Below are positions 27,018 through 34,157 of a DNA stretch of 64,000 nucleotides, piece by piece (the first letter of the stretch is position 1; the number at the start of each line of letters is the position of its first letter). The notes beneath the pieces are model-generated. The model ran no database searches. It worked only from the letters and a program-made list of their open reading frames with translations, and was not told where the DNA came from. The position numbers and the translations under genes were made by a program. The DNA comes from Thermopolyspora flexuosa (GTDB lineage Bacteria; Actinomycetota; Actinomycetes; Streptosporangiales; Streptosporangiaceae), in contig NZ_VFPQ01000001.1 in the NCBI RefSeq assembly GCF_006716785.1, positions 186,001 to 250,000 of the forward strand. The letters are read 5' to 3'.

Positions 27018-28380
27018 GGGGCGCATTCCTTCCGATCAGAGCGGCAAGCGCGGACTCGCCAGGGGTGAAGCCCTGGCCGGCGAAACGCCAGTGAGCGAGC
27101 ACCAGGGTGGTTTCGGGATCGTGGGAGCCCTGGGCGCGCAGGGTGCGGCAGTAGTCGACTCGGGCCTGACGCAGCGCGCCGAGCGTGGTCGAGTAGGCGC
27201 GGCTTTTGGTCGAGAAGTGGCCGCGAAAGCCAAGCATGTGCGCCCACTGCCGTAGCCGCAGATTCGCCAACTCGGGATAGGCGGCAGGGTTGCCCAGCTC
27301 CCAGGCGGTGCGGATCAGCCGGGCGGCATGCTCGGTGACGCCCAGCTCGCCAAGTCGGCGAAGGTCGGCCCGGTTGAGACGCCGATCCACGGTCCCGGCG
27401 GCTTCGGCGGCCTTGACGGCGTACTTGGCGATGTAGCCGGCGACCTTGGTCTCGGTCAGCTCGCCGTCGTCCAGGTCGCCGGTATCGATAGGGCGGATGT
27501 CGAGCTGTTCGCCCCAGCAAAGGCGTCGCGTGGGCTGGCCGAGGTCGGGTGCCTCGAGATGCACGGCGGCTGCGGCAGTGGTGATCGCACGGGTGAGCAG
27601 ATCGACGGTGGCCCAGGACGGGGGAGGGACGATCGCATCACCCTCACCGCGCCCATCCAGGCGGATCACAGCGTGGAAGTGGACCACTCCGCGAGCCTGG
27701 TATTCGGCGACCTTGGCATAGGAGACCTTGACCTGCCGGGCGAATTCGGCCTGTGTCAGCCCGGCGGCGGCAGCCAGGTGACGACGCAGGTAGATCGTGA
27801 AACGCCGCCACAGGTCGCCGGCGTTGGCGTTCCACAGCACATGCCCGACGTAGTCGTAGGTGTCAGGGTCGAGGGGCTGACCGATGCGCGGATCACCGGC
27901 GGCATGCCGCTCAAAGCAGGCAGGACCACGGCGACGCGGGTGACACACCGGCGAACGGCCGGTCTTGTCCGGGCCACGGTGGACCGGGCCGAAGCTCGGA
28001 GCGGTGAACGTGGCCAGCACCCGCGGATGAGTACGGACGGTTTCGGGCACGCCTTTGCTGCCGCCGAGCAGCCCGGCTTTGAGCAGGTGGTAGGTATCGG
28101 CCCGGTAGACCTCGGCGCAGGAGGGGCAGCGGGAGGCGCGGCGGTTGCCGCAGCGCACCAGCAGATGCCCATGCGGCTCGCTTGCGGTGGTGTAGGCGTG
28201 CAGGACCTCGCCGGTGCGGGTGTCGACAGTGAGCGACTCGCCGGTCAGCCGTACCGGTTCGGCGCAGCCGCGAAGGCGCGTGGCCTGATCGATCCAGCGA
28301 ACCAGGTCGGCGACCGAGTACCGGGCCAGGTCACGAACGGCCGACTCGGCAAGCTCGGCAAGAGTAGCGGCAGCGGTCAT
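27007..28380 (-). CDS. RepSA-family rolling-circle replication initiator
   Basis: A 457-residue initiator. N-terminal CxxC pairs (SRCPSCAEVYRADTYHLLKA, near residue 83) suggest a zinc site. The HUH motif VVHFHAVIRLDG is at about residue 235 and the downstream catalytic Tyr region is GYIAKYAVKAAE. These match the pSAM2 RepSA/HUH nickase family, which starts replication of the excised circle. Its ATG overlaps the stop of the 35-residue gene at 28377 (ATGA), so its translation is probably coupled to it. Confidence 0.93.
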   Translation of the reverse strand: MTAAATLAELAESAVRDLARYSVADLVRWIDQATRLRGCAEPVRLTGESLTVDTRTGEVLHAYTTASEPHGHLLVRCGNRRASRCPSCAEVYRADTYHLLKAGLLGGSKGVPETVRTHPRVLATFTAPSFGPVHRGPDKTGRSPVCHPRRRGPACFERHAAGDPRIGQPLDPDTYDYVGHVLWNANAGDLWRRFTIYLRRHLAAAAGLTQAEFARQVKVSYAKVAEYQARGVVHFHAVIRLDGRGEGDAIVPPPSWATVDLLTRAITTAAAAVHLEAPDLGQPTRRLCWGEQLDIRPIDTGDLDDGELTETKVAGYIAKYAVKAAEAAGTVDRRLNRADLRRLGELGVTEHAARLIRTAWELGNPAAYPELANLRLRQWAHMLGFRGHFSTKSRAYSTTLGALRQARVDYCRTLRAQGSHDPETTLVLAHWRFAGQGFTPGESALAALIGRNAPRDP

Positions 28381-28484
28381 GCTGCGCGCCCCAGTTGGCC
28401 GATAACAACGAGGTGCTTGTCAGTGTCGAGGCAGCCGAGGCCGCCCACGGCTAGAGGTTGGGCAGGAGGCAGCAAGCAAGGCAT
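28377..28484 (-). CDS. 35-residue peptide coupled to the replication gene
   Basis: A very small gene with a clear signal: GAAGGAG eight bases before its ATG, and a stop overlapping the initiator start (ATGA). The peptide MPCLLPPAQPLAVGGLGCLD continues with TDKHLVVIGQLGRAA. No family is recognised. It may simply be a leader that sets initiator translation, or a true micropeptide. Confidence 0.6.
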   Translation of the reverse strand: MPCLLPPAQPLAVGGLGCLDTDKHLVVIGQLGRAA

Positions 28485-28518
28485 ACTTGTGGCTCCTTCG
28501 CTGACACGTGAAGGGGGA

Positions 28519-28573
28519 GACGCCCCGCGGGACGGCGGTTGCCGCCAAGCTCTGGCCGTCCCGTGGGGGCGTC
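28519..28573 (-). other. Large branched hairpin upstream of the replication gene
   Basis: Arms of 17 bp (GACGCCCCGCGGGACGG and its near-perfect complement ending GGGGGCGTC) enclose a nested hairpin GGCGG-TT-GCCGCC. It could be a terminator/attenuator for the operon or part of a replication origin, since it lies just before the initiator unit. No T-run follows on the minus strand. Confidence 0.55.
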
Positions 28574-28596
28574 GGACTGTGACGAAGGGCGTCGGC

Positions 28597-28734
28597 TCAG
28601 CTGTTCTTGTTTTCGGTGTCCTGCTGGGCCAGCTGGGCGTCGTAGGCCTCGCGGACCGAGGCGGGTTCGCCGTTGGGCCAGGTGCCGGGACGCCCCTGGT
28701 CGAACTCGATCGTGATCACGTGGTCCTTGCGCAT
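28597..28734 (-). CDS. Small hypothetical protein of the element
   Basis: A 45-residue gene, ATG preceded by AAGGGAGAA. The product MRKDHVITIEFDQGRPGTWP continues with NGEPASVREAYDAQLAQQD and ends in TENKNS. It looks soluble and acidic at the C-terminus. It sits between the cysteine-motif genes and the replication unit; function unknown. Confidence 0.6.
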   Translation of the reverse strand: MRKDHVITIEFDQGRPGTWPNGEPASVREAYDAQLAQQDTENKNS

Positions 28735-28767
28735 CGGTGGTTCTCCCTTCGCTGGTAGCGGTTGCGG

Positions 28768-28905
28768 TCAGTGGTCGAGGTGGGTGTCCAGGCCGGTGCC
28801 GTTGCAGTCGCGGCAGTCCTCGCCGGATGTGTCACGGCCGGTTCCGGCGCAGGTGGCGCACGGGTAGAGCGCGCTGTCGGGCAGGTCGGCAGGGTTGAGG
28901 CTCAC
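28768..28905 (-). CDS. Mini zinc-finger protein with two DnaJ-type CxxCxGxG motifs
   Basis: A 45-residue product from the GTG at 28905, which overlaps the upstream stop (GTGA) and has GGAAGG before it. It contains CATCAGTGRDTS and CRDCNGTGLDTH, two CxxCxGxG units that together can make one zinc site like half of the DnaJ central domain. It is probably translated with the gene at 28902-29096, which carries the same kind of motif. Role in the element unknown. Confidence 0.7.
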   Translation of the reverse strand: MSLNPADLPDSALYPCATCAGTGRDTSGEDCRDCNGTGLDTHLDH

Positions 28906-29096
28906 CGGCGGGCCTTCCATCGCGGGACACGACCGGTGCCGTTGCAGGTCCAGCAGGAGTCGACGTAGGTGACGGTGCGCCAGAAGATGAACAGTCGGCG
29001 CCTGACCTCGGCGACACGGACGCGGCCGACTCCGGAGCAGTCAGCGCACAGCGAGCCACCGTCGGGAGGAGGGGTTCGAGCTGGGATGCGGGCCAT
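28902..29096 (-). CDS. Small zinc-finger protein with DnaJ-type cysteine motifs
   Basis: A 64-residue protein with AGGAGG five bases before its ATG. The motifs CADCSGVGRVRV and CWTCNGTGRVPR are two CxxCxGxG units separated by about 25 residues, including an aromatic segment (LFIFWRTVTYVDS). It overlaps the start of a second such gene. DnaJ-type fingers bind zinc and can bind protein or nucleic acid. No J-domain is present, so these are not chaperones of the usual kind. Confidence 0.7.
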   Translation of the reverse strand: MARIPARTPPPDGGSLCADCSGVGRVRVAEVRRRLFIFWRTVTYVDSCWTCNGTGRVPRWKARR

Positions 29097-29105
29097 GAGG
29101 ACCTC

Positions 29106-29262
29106 CTAGGGCTTGAGTTGGGTGATCAGGGCCGAGACGGCGTCGGACGACCTGGTGGAGCAGCACCAGCAGCGCCGAGGCGGTGTCGGCGGCTTGGGCC
29201 GGGCGGGTGACGATGTAGAAGGCGGCGAACAGCAGCACCAGTCGCATCGCCCAGCGGCGCAT
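29106..29262 (-). pseudogene. Small membrane protein of the element, apparent +1 frameshift
   Basis: From the ATG at 29262 the frame gives MRRWAMRLVLLFAAFYIVTR, then PAQAADTASALLVLLHQVV. If one base at 29145 is skipped it continues DAVSALITQLKP and stops at 29106-29108, directly before the ribosome site of the next gene. That reading is a compact 51-residue single-membrane-span protein. Without the shift the frame runs on into the next gene. The tight gene packing here (TGATG overlap upstream, stop next to AGGAGG downstream) argues that the shifted reading is the ancestral one. Confidence 0.5.
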
Positions 29263-29564
29263 CAGGCGGTGACCTGGCCGTACGGGCTGAGCAGGATGTC
29301 CCAGTCGTAGGCGGGTGGGGCTGGGACGGCCGCGCGGTAGGTGATCGGGCCGAAGTCACGGGTGGTCTGGTAGTCGAGGCCGTCGCTGGCGGGGCGGTCG
29401 ATCAGGGCGGCGATCCGGTCGACGGTGGCCCGGTCATGGACGTGGATGCTGATCTCGGTGCCGTCGCTCGGCACGGGCACCTTGGGATGGGTGGCCAGGA
29501 AGTCGGCCAGGCGGCGCAGGCCGGCGATGAATTCGGCACGGACGGTGCTGTCAGTGGTGAACAT
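29262..29564 (-). CDS. Hypothetical protein of the element
   Basis: A 100-residue soluble protein (MFTTDSTVRAEFIAGLRRLA, then FLATHPKVPVPSDGTEISIH). Ribosome site GAAAGGA lies eight bases before the ATG. Similar small proteins are common in actinobacterial conjugative elements, but I cannot assign a function. It overlaps the next gene by one base (TGATG). Confidence 0.75.
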   Translation of the reverse strand: MFTTDSTVRAEFIAGLRRLADFLATHPKVPVPSDGTEISIHVHDRATVDRIAALIDRPASDGLDYQTTRDFGPITYRAAVPAPPAYDWDILLSPYGQVTA

Positions 29565-29615
29565 GAGCAGAGTCCTTTCGGGAGCGGTTGAGCAACGCGA
29601 GGTTGCGGAGGGCCA

Positions 29616-29639
29616 GACACGCCCGGTCCGGGGCGTGTC
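29616..29639 (-). terminator. Hairpin after the DUF2637 gene
   Basis: Perfect 9-bp stem GACACGCCC-6 nt-GGGCGTGTC, 11 nt after the stop codon. Confidence 0.65.
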
Positions 29640-29649
29640 CAAAGGCCGG

Positions 29650-30417
29650 TCAGGCGGTTGTGGTGATGCGGGCCAGCAGGTGACGTGCGGTCGCAGGCGG
29701 CAGGCGCAGGCGCTTGCCGAGCTGTTCCGGGCTGATCGGTTCGCCGTGCAGCCGGGCGTGTTCCTGGGCGATGTAGCGGGCGTCCTCGAGCAGGGCCTCA
29801 GAGACCTGGGGCTCCATATCACCGTCAGGTGCGGCAGCGAGGGCTTCCCGGCTGTCGACTGGTCGCCCGGACGGTGCCGCCTCGACCAGAGGTCCGGCCG
29901 TACCGTGGCCGAGGGCACCGGAGGTCACCGCACCGGCCGAACCGCGGGGTTGCAGGTCGGGCATCACATCGCGGTGCACGGTGTCGACCACGGCGACCCC
30001 ACGCGCCTGATCCACCGGTGAGGCGACCTGGTGTGCGTGGGCAGCGCGGCGCTCGAGCATGGAGACCGCGATCAGGAACGCCCCGGCGGGGGTTCCGGCC
30101 ACGATCCAGCCCCACGGGCTTGGGTGGGCTTGGGCGAGGTTGGCCGCCAGGGTGAGCGTGATGCCGCCGGCGAGCACCAGCGTGGGCCACGAGACCGGCC
30201 CGCGCGGGCGGCGCCCGAGCCGCTTGTCCCGCTGGCGTTCGCGGGCGGCCATCACGCACATCAGGTCGATGCACACCGCCACCGCCCAGGAGCGCCAGCC
30301 GGTTTGGCCGTACCGAGCGGCCAGGTGGCTGATGTGGTCGAAGCTGCCAACAGCGGCGATCACCGCGAGGATCACCACCGGCCCGTTGTCGGCCAAGGCG
30401 GCTTTGACGCGGCGCAT
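29650..30417 (-). CDS. DUF2637 membrane protein (possible spread protein)
   Basis: A 255-residue protein with about four membrane segments in the first 130 residues (VVILAVIAAVGSFDHISHLA, SWAVAVCIDLMCVMAA, LVLAGGITLTLAANLAQA, IVAGTPAGAFLIAVSML). The first and third match the DUF2637 pattern found next to TraB-type genes. A cytoplasmic tail ends with an HTH-like segment (ISPEQLGKRLRLPPATARHL). GAAGGAG precedes the ATG at 30417. In pSAM2-like systems membrane Spd proteins act in intramycelial spread. Assignment to that role is inference. Confidence 0.8.
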   Translation of the reverse strand: MRRVKAALADNGPVVILAVIAAVGSFDHISHLAARYGQTGWRSWAVAVCIDLMCVMAARERQRDKRLGRRPRGPVSWPTLVLAGGITLTLAANLAQAHPSPWGWIVAGTPAGAFLIAVSMLERRAAHAHQVASPVDQARGVAVVDTVHRDVMPDLQPRGSAGAVTSGALGHGTAGPLVEAAPSGRPVDSREALAAAPDGDMEPQVSEALLEDARYIAQEHARLHGEPISPEQLGKRLRLPPATARHLLARITTTA

Positions 30418-30434
30418 CAGGGGTCTCCTTCGAG

Positions 30435-30620
30435 CTATGAGGTACGACGAGAGCAGGTGCAGCCGGGCGTCTGGCACCAGCCGGAGGCGTTGGCCCAGGT
30501 CGGGTCGTAGATCGCCCAGCCGTCCTTTTTCGCGCCTCCGGTGTGGACGGCCTTCTGGTGGCCGCACCGGCGGCAGGGCTTTTCGAGCACGCGCATTTGG
30601 GCAAGGTCCATGCGGCGCAT
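30435..30620 (-). CDS. Small Cys-rich protein of the element
   Basis: A 61-residue product starting at the ATG 30620 (CGGAGG seven bases before). It has CRRCGHQKAVHTGG and CQTPGCTCSRRTS, enough cysteine and histidine for a zinc site. It lies 17 bp upstream of the DUF2637 gene and is likely cotranscribed with it. Function unknown. Confidence 0.65.
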   Translation of the reverse strand: MRRMDLAQMRVLEKPCRRCGHQKAVHTGGAKKDGWAIYDPTWANASGWCQTPGCTCSRRTS

Positions 30621-30647
30621 GGAGTGCGCCTCCGTGTGAGGCGACGA

Positions 30648-30697
30648 GGGCATGGATCAGGCAGGGACCTGGCGTGATCAGGGCTCACGCCATGCCC
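30648..30697 (-). terminator. Double hairpin after the transfer ATPase gene
   Basis: Outer arms GGGCATGG/CCATGCCC enclose an inner perfect stem TGGCGTGA-7 nt-TCACGCCA (30670-30692). It lies between the ATPase stop and the next gene, so it may cut or reduce read-through. Confidence 0.55.
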
Positions 30698-30716
30698 GAG
30701 CCGGGGAGATCAGGAA

Positions 30717-32117
30717 TCAGGCGGAGGTCGAAGCCGAGAACTCGGCCAGTTCCTCGGGGGTCACATCGCTGGCATCCACCGGGTCAGCCGAGGCGCGTCC
30801 GGTGAGGTCTTCCCAGGAGGGTGCCAGGTGTGTCCAGGTGTCGGCGGCGGCGTCGGCCTCGTTCTCGGACACGTAGGCCGAGCGCATGCGCCGCCAGCGG
30901 CCATCGGCGCCGATGACCACCGAGGTGCCGGGCATGGAGGCCGGGATCTTCCGGGCGGCTGCCAGCGCGGCAGGGTCCATGTCGCCGAGGGCCATCTTGG
31001 CGGTTTCCTCGTCGTTGACCTTGTGGCAGATCCTGCCGGTGAGCTGGGCGCGGAGCGCGGTCACGCCCGAGCCGAGGTCGGAGCCGATACGCTGACCGCA
31101 GACCACCAGGTAGATCCCGAACGCCCGGCCGATCTGGGCCACCCGAAGCAGCCGGGTTGCCAGGGCCGAGACCTCCTCCTGTTCCTTTTTCTTGTCGGCC
31201 ATCAGGAACAGCTCGGCGACCTCGTCGACCAGCAGCACGATCGGGATCGGGCGCTCGGCATCCGGCAGGCCGGGCTGCCAGATGTTGCGCACCCGGTAGG
31301 TGCGGCACAAGGCCATGCGGTCTTTGATGACGCCGATCAGGTCGGCCAGCAGGGCGATGCACTCGGCTCGCTCGGTGGCCAGTGCGCTCAGCCGGCGCTC
31401 ATACGGTGCCAGCTCCACGCCGCCCTTGAGGTCGAAGCCGACCAGCGCCACCGGCTGGGGTGCCAGCCCGACGAACAGAGCGTTGATCAGGTTGGACTTC
31501 CCGCTTTGGGTCGCGCCGACGATCATCCAGTGCGGCACGGTGCGGAAGTCGATGACGAACGGCTCACCGGTGTCCAGAAGGCCGACCCGGACCCGCAGCA
31601 GCCCATCGGGTGCGGCGGGGAAGGGCACCTTGGCCAGCGGATCGGTGAGCGTCGCGACCAGGACGATGCGGCCCGGTTCCCACGAGGCCAGCCGTACCGA
31701 GTGGACCCGCCAGGCGTGGGCGAGCTTGTCCAGCACCCGGACGTAGTCCTCGGGAGTCTGCCCTTTGTGCAGGCGGATCGAGACTTGGAATCCCTGGCGG
31801 GTGGGGCGGATCAGCCCGATGCGGGGAGCGCGCTCGACATCGACGCGCCGGAGCTTGCGGCGCTGGTCAAGGGTGACCACGTGACGCGCTGCCATCGGCT
31901 CATCCCCCAGGCCGGGGAAGGTCCAACGCCAGCGGCGCTTACGGCGCGACAGCCCGCAGCCGGAGGCGACCGAGCGCCAGGTGCCGTAGATCATCAGCAT
32001 CCGCAGCGGGAACCCGACCAGGTACCAGAACGACACCGGATGCATCCGCTGCCAGACCCACAGCCCGACAGCTACGGATGCCGGTGCCAGTAGGCCCCAG
32101 ACCCAAAGGTCGGTCAT
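30717..32117 (-). CDS. FtsK/SpoIIIE-type DNA transfer ATPase (TraB/TraSA-like)
   Basis: A 466-residue protein. Two membrane segments lie in the first 50 residues, followed by a linker domain and a RecA-like motor with Walker A GATQSGKSN (201-209) and Walker B IPIVLLVDEVAEL (291-303). LLRVAQIGRAFGIYLVVCGQ follows. This is the single-protein conjugation pump of actinomycete elements: a membrane hexamer that moves double-stranded DNA between hyphae. A hairpin follows the stop. It belongs to the operon starting at 32733. Confidence 0.93.
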   Translation of the reverse strand: MTDLWVWGLLAPASVAVGLWVWQRMHPVSFWYLVGFPLRMLMIYGTWRSVASGCGLSRRKRRWRWTFPGLGDEPMAARHVVTLDQRRKLRRVDVERAPRIGLIRPTRQGFQVSIRLHKGQTPEDYVRVLDKLAHAWRVHSVRLASWEPGRIVLVATLTDPLAKVPFPAAPDGLLRVRVGLLDTGEPFVIDFRTVPHWMIVGATQSGKSNLINALFVGLAPQPVALVGFDLKGGVELAPYERRLSALATERAECIALLADLIGVIKDRMALCRTYRVRNIWQPGLPDAERPIPIVLLVDEVAELFLMADKKKEQEEVSALATRLLRVAQIGRAFGIYLVVCGQRIGSDLGSGVTALRAQLTGRICHKVNDEETAKMALGDMDPAALAAARKIPASMPGTSVVIGADGRWRRMRSAYVSENEADAAADTWTHLAPSWEDLTGRASADPVDASDVTPEELAEFSASTSA

Positions 32118-32160
32118 ACTGGAGACCTCCTATGCCTTTCCTGGATTCGGCTGGGAGACC

Positions 32161-32199
32161 CCGGAGCGGTCCGAGCCGGCCAAGCTATGACCGCTCCGG
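32161..32199 (-). terminator. Hairpin upstream of the transfer ATPase gene
   Basis: Perfect 11-bp arms CCGGAGCGGTC and GACCGCTCCGG with a 17-nt loop, between the gene at 32216 and the ATPase start. It may separate the regulatory genes from the transfer gene or work as an attenuator. Confidence 0.6.
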
Positions 32200-32215
32200 G
32201 ACCAAGCCTGCTGGT

Positions 32216-32404
32216 TCAAAACAGCGGCTCCATCGACGAGACAGAGGGAGCCGGTAGGCGACGCAGCCCGCGGAACGGGCGCACCACCTTCGAGCCGTCC
32301 TCGCGCTCGACGAGCACGTTGCGCGGGCCACCACCCCGACCCCACCCGATCAGGACGCGCACGGGACGGCCCTTCTCCAGGTAGACGCGGCCCACGATGC
32401 TCAT
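32216..32404 (-). CDS. Small hypothetical protein of the element
   Basis: A 62-residue basic protein (MSIVGRVYLEKGRPVRVLIG, then GPRNVLVEREDGSKVVRPFR). Its ATG overlaps the stop of the SCO3933-like gene (TGATG). Beta-rich and possibly nucleic-acid binding by charge, but no family is recognised. Confidence 0.7.
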   Translation of the reverse strand: MSIVGRVYLEKGRPVRVLIGWGRGGGPRNVLVEREDGSKVVRPFRGLRRLPAPSVSSMEPLF

Positions 32405-32733
32405 CAGGCCCTCGCCGCCTCGACCGGGCGGATCGCCTCGGCGCGGAACCCGAGGCCCGCGCGCCCGTTCATCTGCCAGAAGAAGGCCGACAGCCCGACC
32501 GGGCGCACCTGAATGCCCTGGGGGATTCTCGGGAAGTCGACCGACGGGAAGGTGACCATGATGACCGGGTTGCGCCGGTCGTCGTTCGGCTGAGGCAGCA
32601 GCGGGATCGTGTACAGCTCCCGCCCCTCGGCGTCCTTCTTGATCTCACCGGTCGCCCGATCGATGATCTTCGGCTCCGGCTCACCGGCGACGGTGAACGA
32701 CAGCGACGAGATGTCCACCGGGATGTTGCGCAT
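32404..32733 (-). CDS. SCO3933-family element protein
   Basis: A 109-residue protein (MRNIPVDISSLSFTVAGEPE, then PVIMVTFPSVDFPRIPQGIQ and VRPVGLSAFFWQMNGRAGLG). It matches the small protein regularly encoded upstream of the transfer ATPase in Streptomyces-type AICEs and named after SCO3933. GAAGGAG precedes the ATG. It is first in the leftward operon and lies just behind the putative GntR operator. Confidence 0.8.
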   Translation of the reverse strand: MRNIPVDISSLSFTVAGEPEPKIIDRATGEIKKDAEGRELYTIPLLPQPNDDRRNPVIMVTFPSVDFPRIPQGIQVRPVGLSAFFWQMNGRAGLGFRAEAIRPVEAARA

Positions 32734-32757
32734 GACGCCCTCCTTCGCATCGATCAG

Positions 32758-32805
32758 CTAGACGGCTACTCGTCTAGAGGAGTTGTAACATGTATAGAGG
32801 AGCTG
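32758..32805 (-). promoter_or_regulatory. Putative GntR operator and promoter of the transfer operon
   Basis: A perfect inverted repeat CTAGACG-6 nt-CGTCTAG (32758-32777) is followed by a direct repeat TAGAGGAG(T/C)TG at 32775 and 32795, spaced exactly 20 bp (two helical turns). The 12-mer CTCGTCTAGAGG (32769-32780) recurs as CTCGTCCAGACG in front of the GntR gene at 33630-33641. Confidence 0.6.
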
Positions 32806-32823
32806 AGCGGCATGCGTCAAGCC

Positions 32824-33615
32824 TTAGTGCGCGGGAAGTTCGTAGGAGAGCTGATAGGCGTCGCCGCGCATGATCGTGTCACAAACCTCCACGGCGCGAC
32901 CTTCGACGTCATAGGCTGTACGGATCAGCCGGAAAACTGGAGTGCCATCACCGAGGGACAACAACCGGGCCTCTTCACGCGTGGGCATTCGCGTGTACAC
33001 GTCTTCCACGAAGCGTTCCAGCTGATGCCCCTGCTCTTCGAGTCTCTCGTAGATCCCGCCGGGCCCGGGGTTGTCATCCATGATCCGGGTACCGCGCGCC
33101 AAGTCCACGGGGATGTACGACGTGGCAAGCTCCACCGGCCGACCATCGAGCAGGTAGCGCCGACTCCGGGAAACGACGATCTCACCCGTCTGAATCTTGA
33201 GACGTTCGGCGACATCGGCGGGCGCCGGCACCTCGCTCACCCGGATCATGTCGACGTCTGCTCTCGCGCCCACGGCCTCCGATTCGGCCAAGAAAGCCGC
33301 CTTGCCCTCTTTGCGGTGACGTCGAGCGAAGCGATCCGAGGCCAACCGCTTGACCGGCGGACGGGAGCGCACGAACACACCACGGCCGTGCTGCGACTCG
33401 ACGTGCCCTTCCGCCTTGAGCTCCTGAATGGCCTGGCGCACGGTCATGCGGGCCACGTTGTAGTGCTCCATGAGCTGTGCCTCAGAGGGCAGCTTGTCAC
33501 CCGCGCGCAAACGGCCGTTCAGGATGGCCTCACGCAGGTGGTCAGCGATCTGACGGAACACCGCACGATCACTTGCCTGGTCAATCTGCCGGGCAAGAAT
33601 CTCAGGGCCCGCCAT
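32824..33615 (-). CDS. GntR/HutC-family repressor (KorSA-like)
   Basis: A 263-residue regulator. The GntR winged HTH covers residues about 20-85 (FRQIADHLREAILNGRLRAG, then SEAQLMEHYNVARMTVRQAI). The C-terminal UTRA domain runs from about 105 to 255 (IVVSRSRRYLLDGRPVELAT, DTIMRGDAYQLSYELP). AAGGAG lies six bases before the ATG. In pSAM2 the equivalent KorSA silences transfer and replication functions. Here matching operator-like sequences lie upstream of itself and of the transfer operon. Confidence 0.92.
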   Translation of the reverse strand: MAGPEILARQIDQASDRAVFRQIADHLREAILNGRLRAGDKLPSEAQLMEHYNVARMTVRQAIQELKAEGHVESQHGRGVFVRSRPPVKRLASDRFARRHRKEGKAAFLAESEAVGARADVDMIRVSEVPAPADVAERLKIQTGEIVVSRSRRYLLDGRPVELATSYIPVDLARGTRIMDDNPGPGGIYERLEEQGHQLERFVEDVYTRMPTREEARLLSLGDGTPVFRLIRTAYDVEGRAVEVCDTIMRGDAYQLSYELPAH

Positions 33616-33629
33616 GCCGTACTCCTTGA

Positions 33630-33641
33630 CTCGTCCAGACG
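33630..33641. promoter_or_regulatory. Operator-like site between GntR and Nudix genes
   Basis: CTCGTCCAGACG contains the dyad CGTC-CA-GACG and resembles the site at 32769-32780. It lies 15-26 bp upstream of the GntR start and 41 bp upstream of the Nudix start, so it could control both. Confidence 0.5.
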
Positions 33642-33681
33642 TCTACTACTGTTCAGCCTATCCGCAGAAGGGACACCAACG

Positions 33682-34107
33682 ATGAGGGCAGATGCTCGAC
33701 ACTCTGTGAGCGTCGCGGGGGTCATCGTCGATGACCGTGGCCGCGTGCTGCTGACCCAACGCGCCGACAACGGCCAGTGGCAGGCACCCGGTGGTGTGTT
33801 GGAGATCTCAGAAGGGATCACTGAGGGCCTGCGTCGCGAGGTTCTCGAGGAGACGGGTCTCACCGTGGAACCGGTCGCCCTCACCGGTGTCTACAAGAAC
33901 ATGGCTCGAGGCATCATCGCTCTGGTCTTCAGATGCAAGGCGACGGGCGGAAGCCTCACGCTGAACGACGAGGTCCGGGACTTCCATTGGGCCACGCCCG
34001 ATGAGGTGTCAGAGATGGTCACGGAGGCCTTCGCAGTCCGCGTACTGGACGCATTGCACGACGGCACGCCCGCCATCAGAGAGCACGACGGCACGCACCT
34101 CGTCTAA
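33682..34107 (+). CDS. Nudix protein, possible Pif-like conjugal immunity factor
   Basis: A 141-residue Nudix protein: the box begins GGVLEISEGITEGLRREVLE and ends ETGL, with all key residues. Start ATG 33682 after GAAGGGA. It is the only rightward gene of the element and diverges from the GntR repressor. pSAM2 has a Nudix protein, Pif, that blocks transfer into cells already carrying the element. The same place and family make that role likely, but sequence alone cannot prove it; it might also be a plain house-cleaning hydrolase. Confidence 0.85.
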   Translation: MRADARHSVSVAGVIVDDRGRVLLTQRADNGQWQAPGGVLEISEGITEGLRREVLEETGLTVEPVALTGVYKNMARGIIALVFRCKATGGSLTLNDEVRDFHWATPDEVSEMVTEAFAVRVLDALHDGTPAIREHDGTHLV

Positions 34108-34139
34108 CAGCGCGTTACGAATTTCCATACGTCGTCAAG

Positions 34140-34157
34140 CCCGCCGCAAGCGGCGGG
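34140..34157 (+). terminator. Hairpin after the Nudix gene
   Basis: Perfect 8-bp stem CCCGCCGC-AA-GCGGCGGG, 32 bp after the stop. Its core CGCCGCAAGCGGCG recurs at 34464-34477 within a 9-bp stem. Confidence 0.6.
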
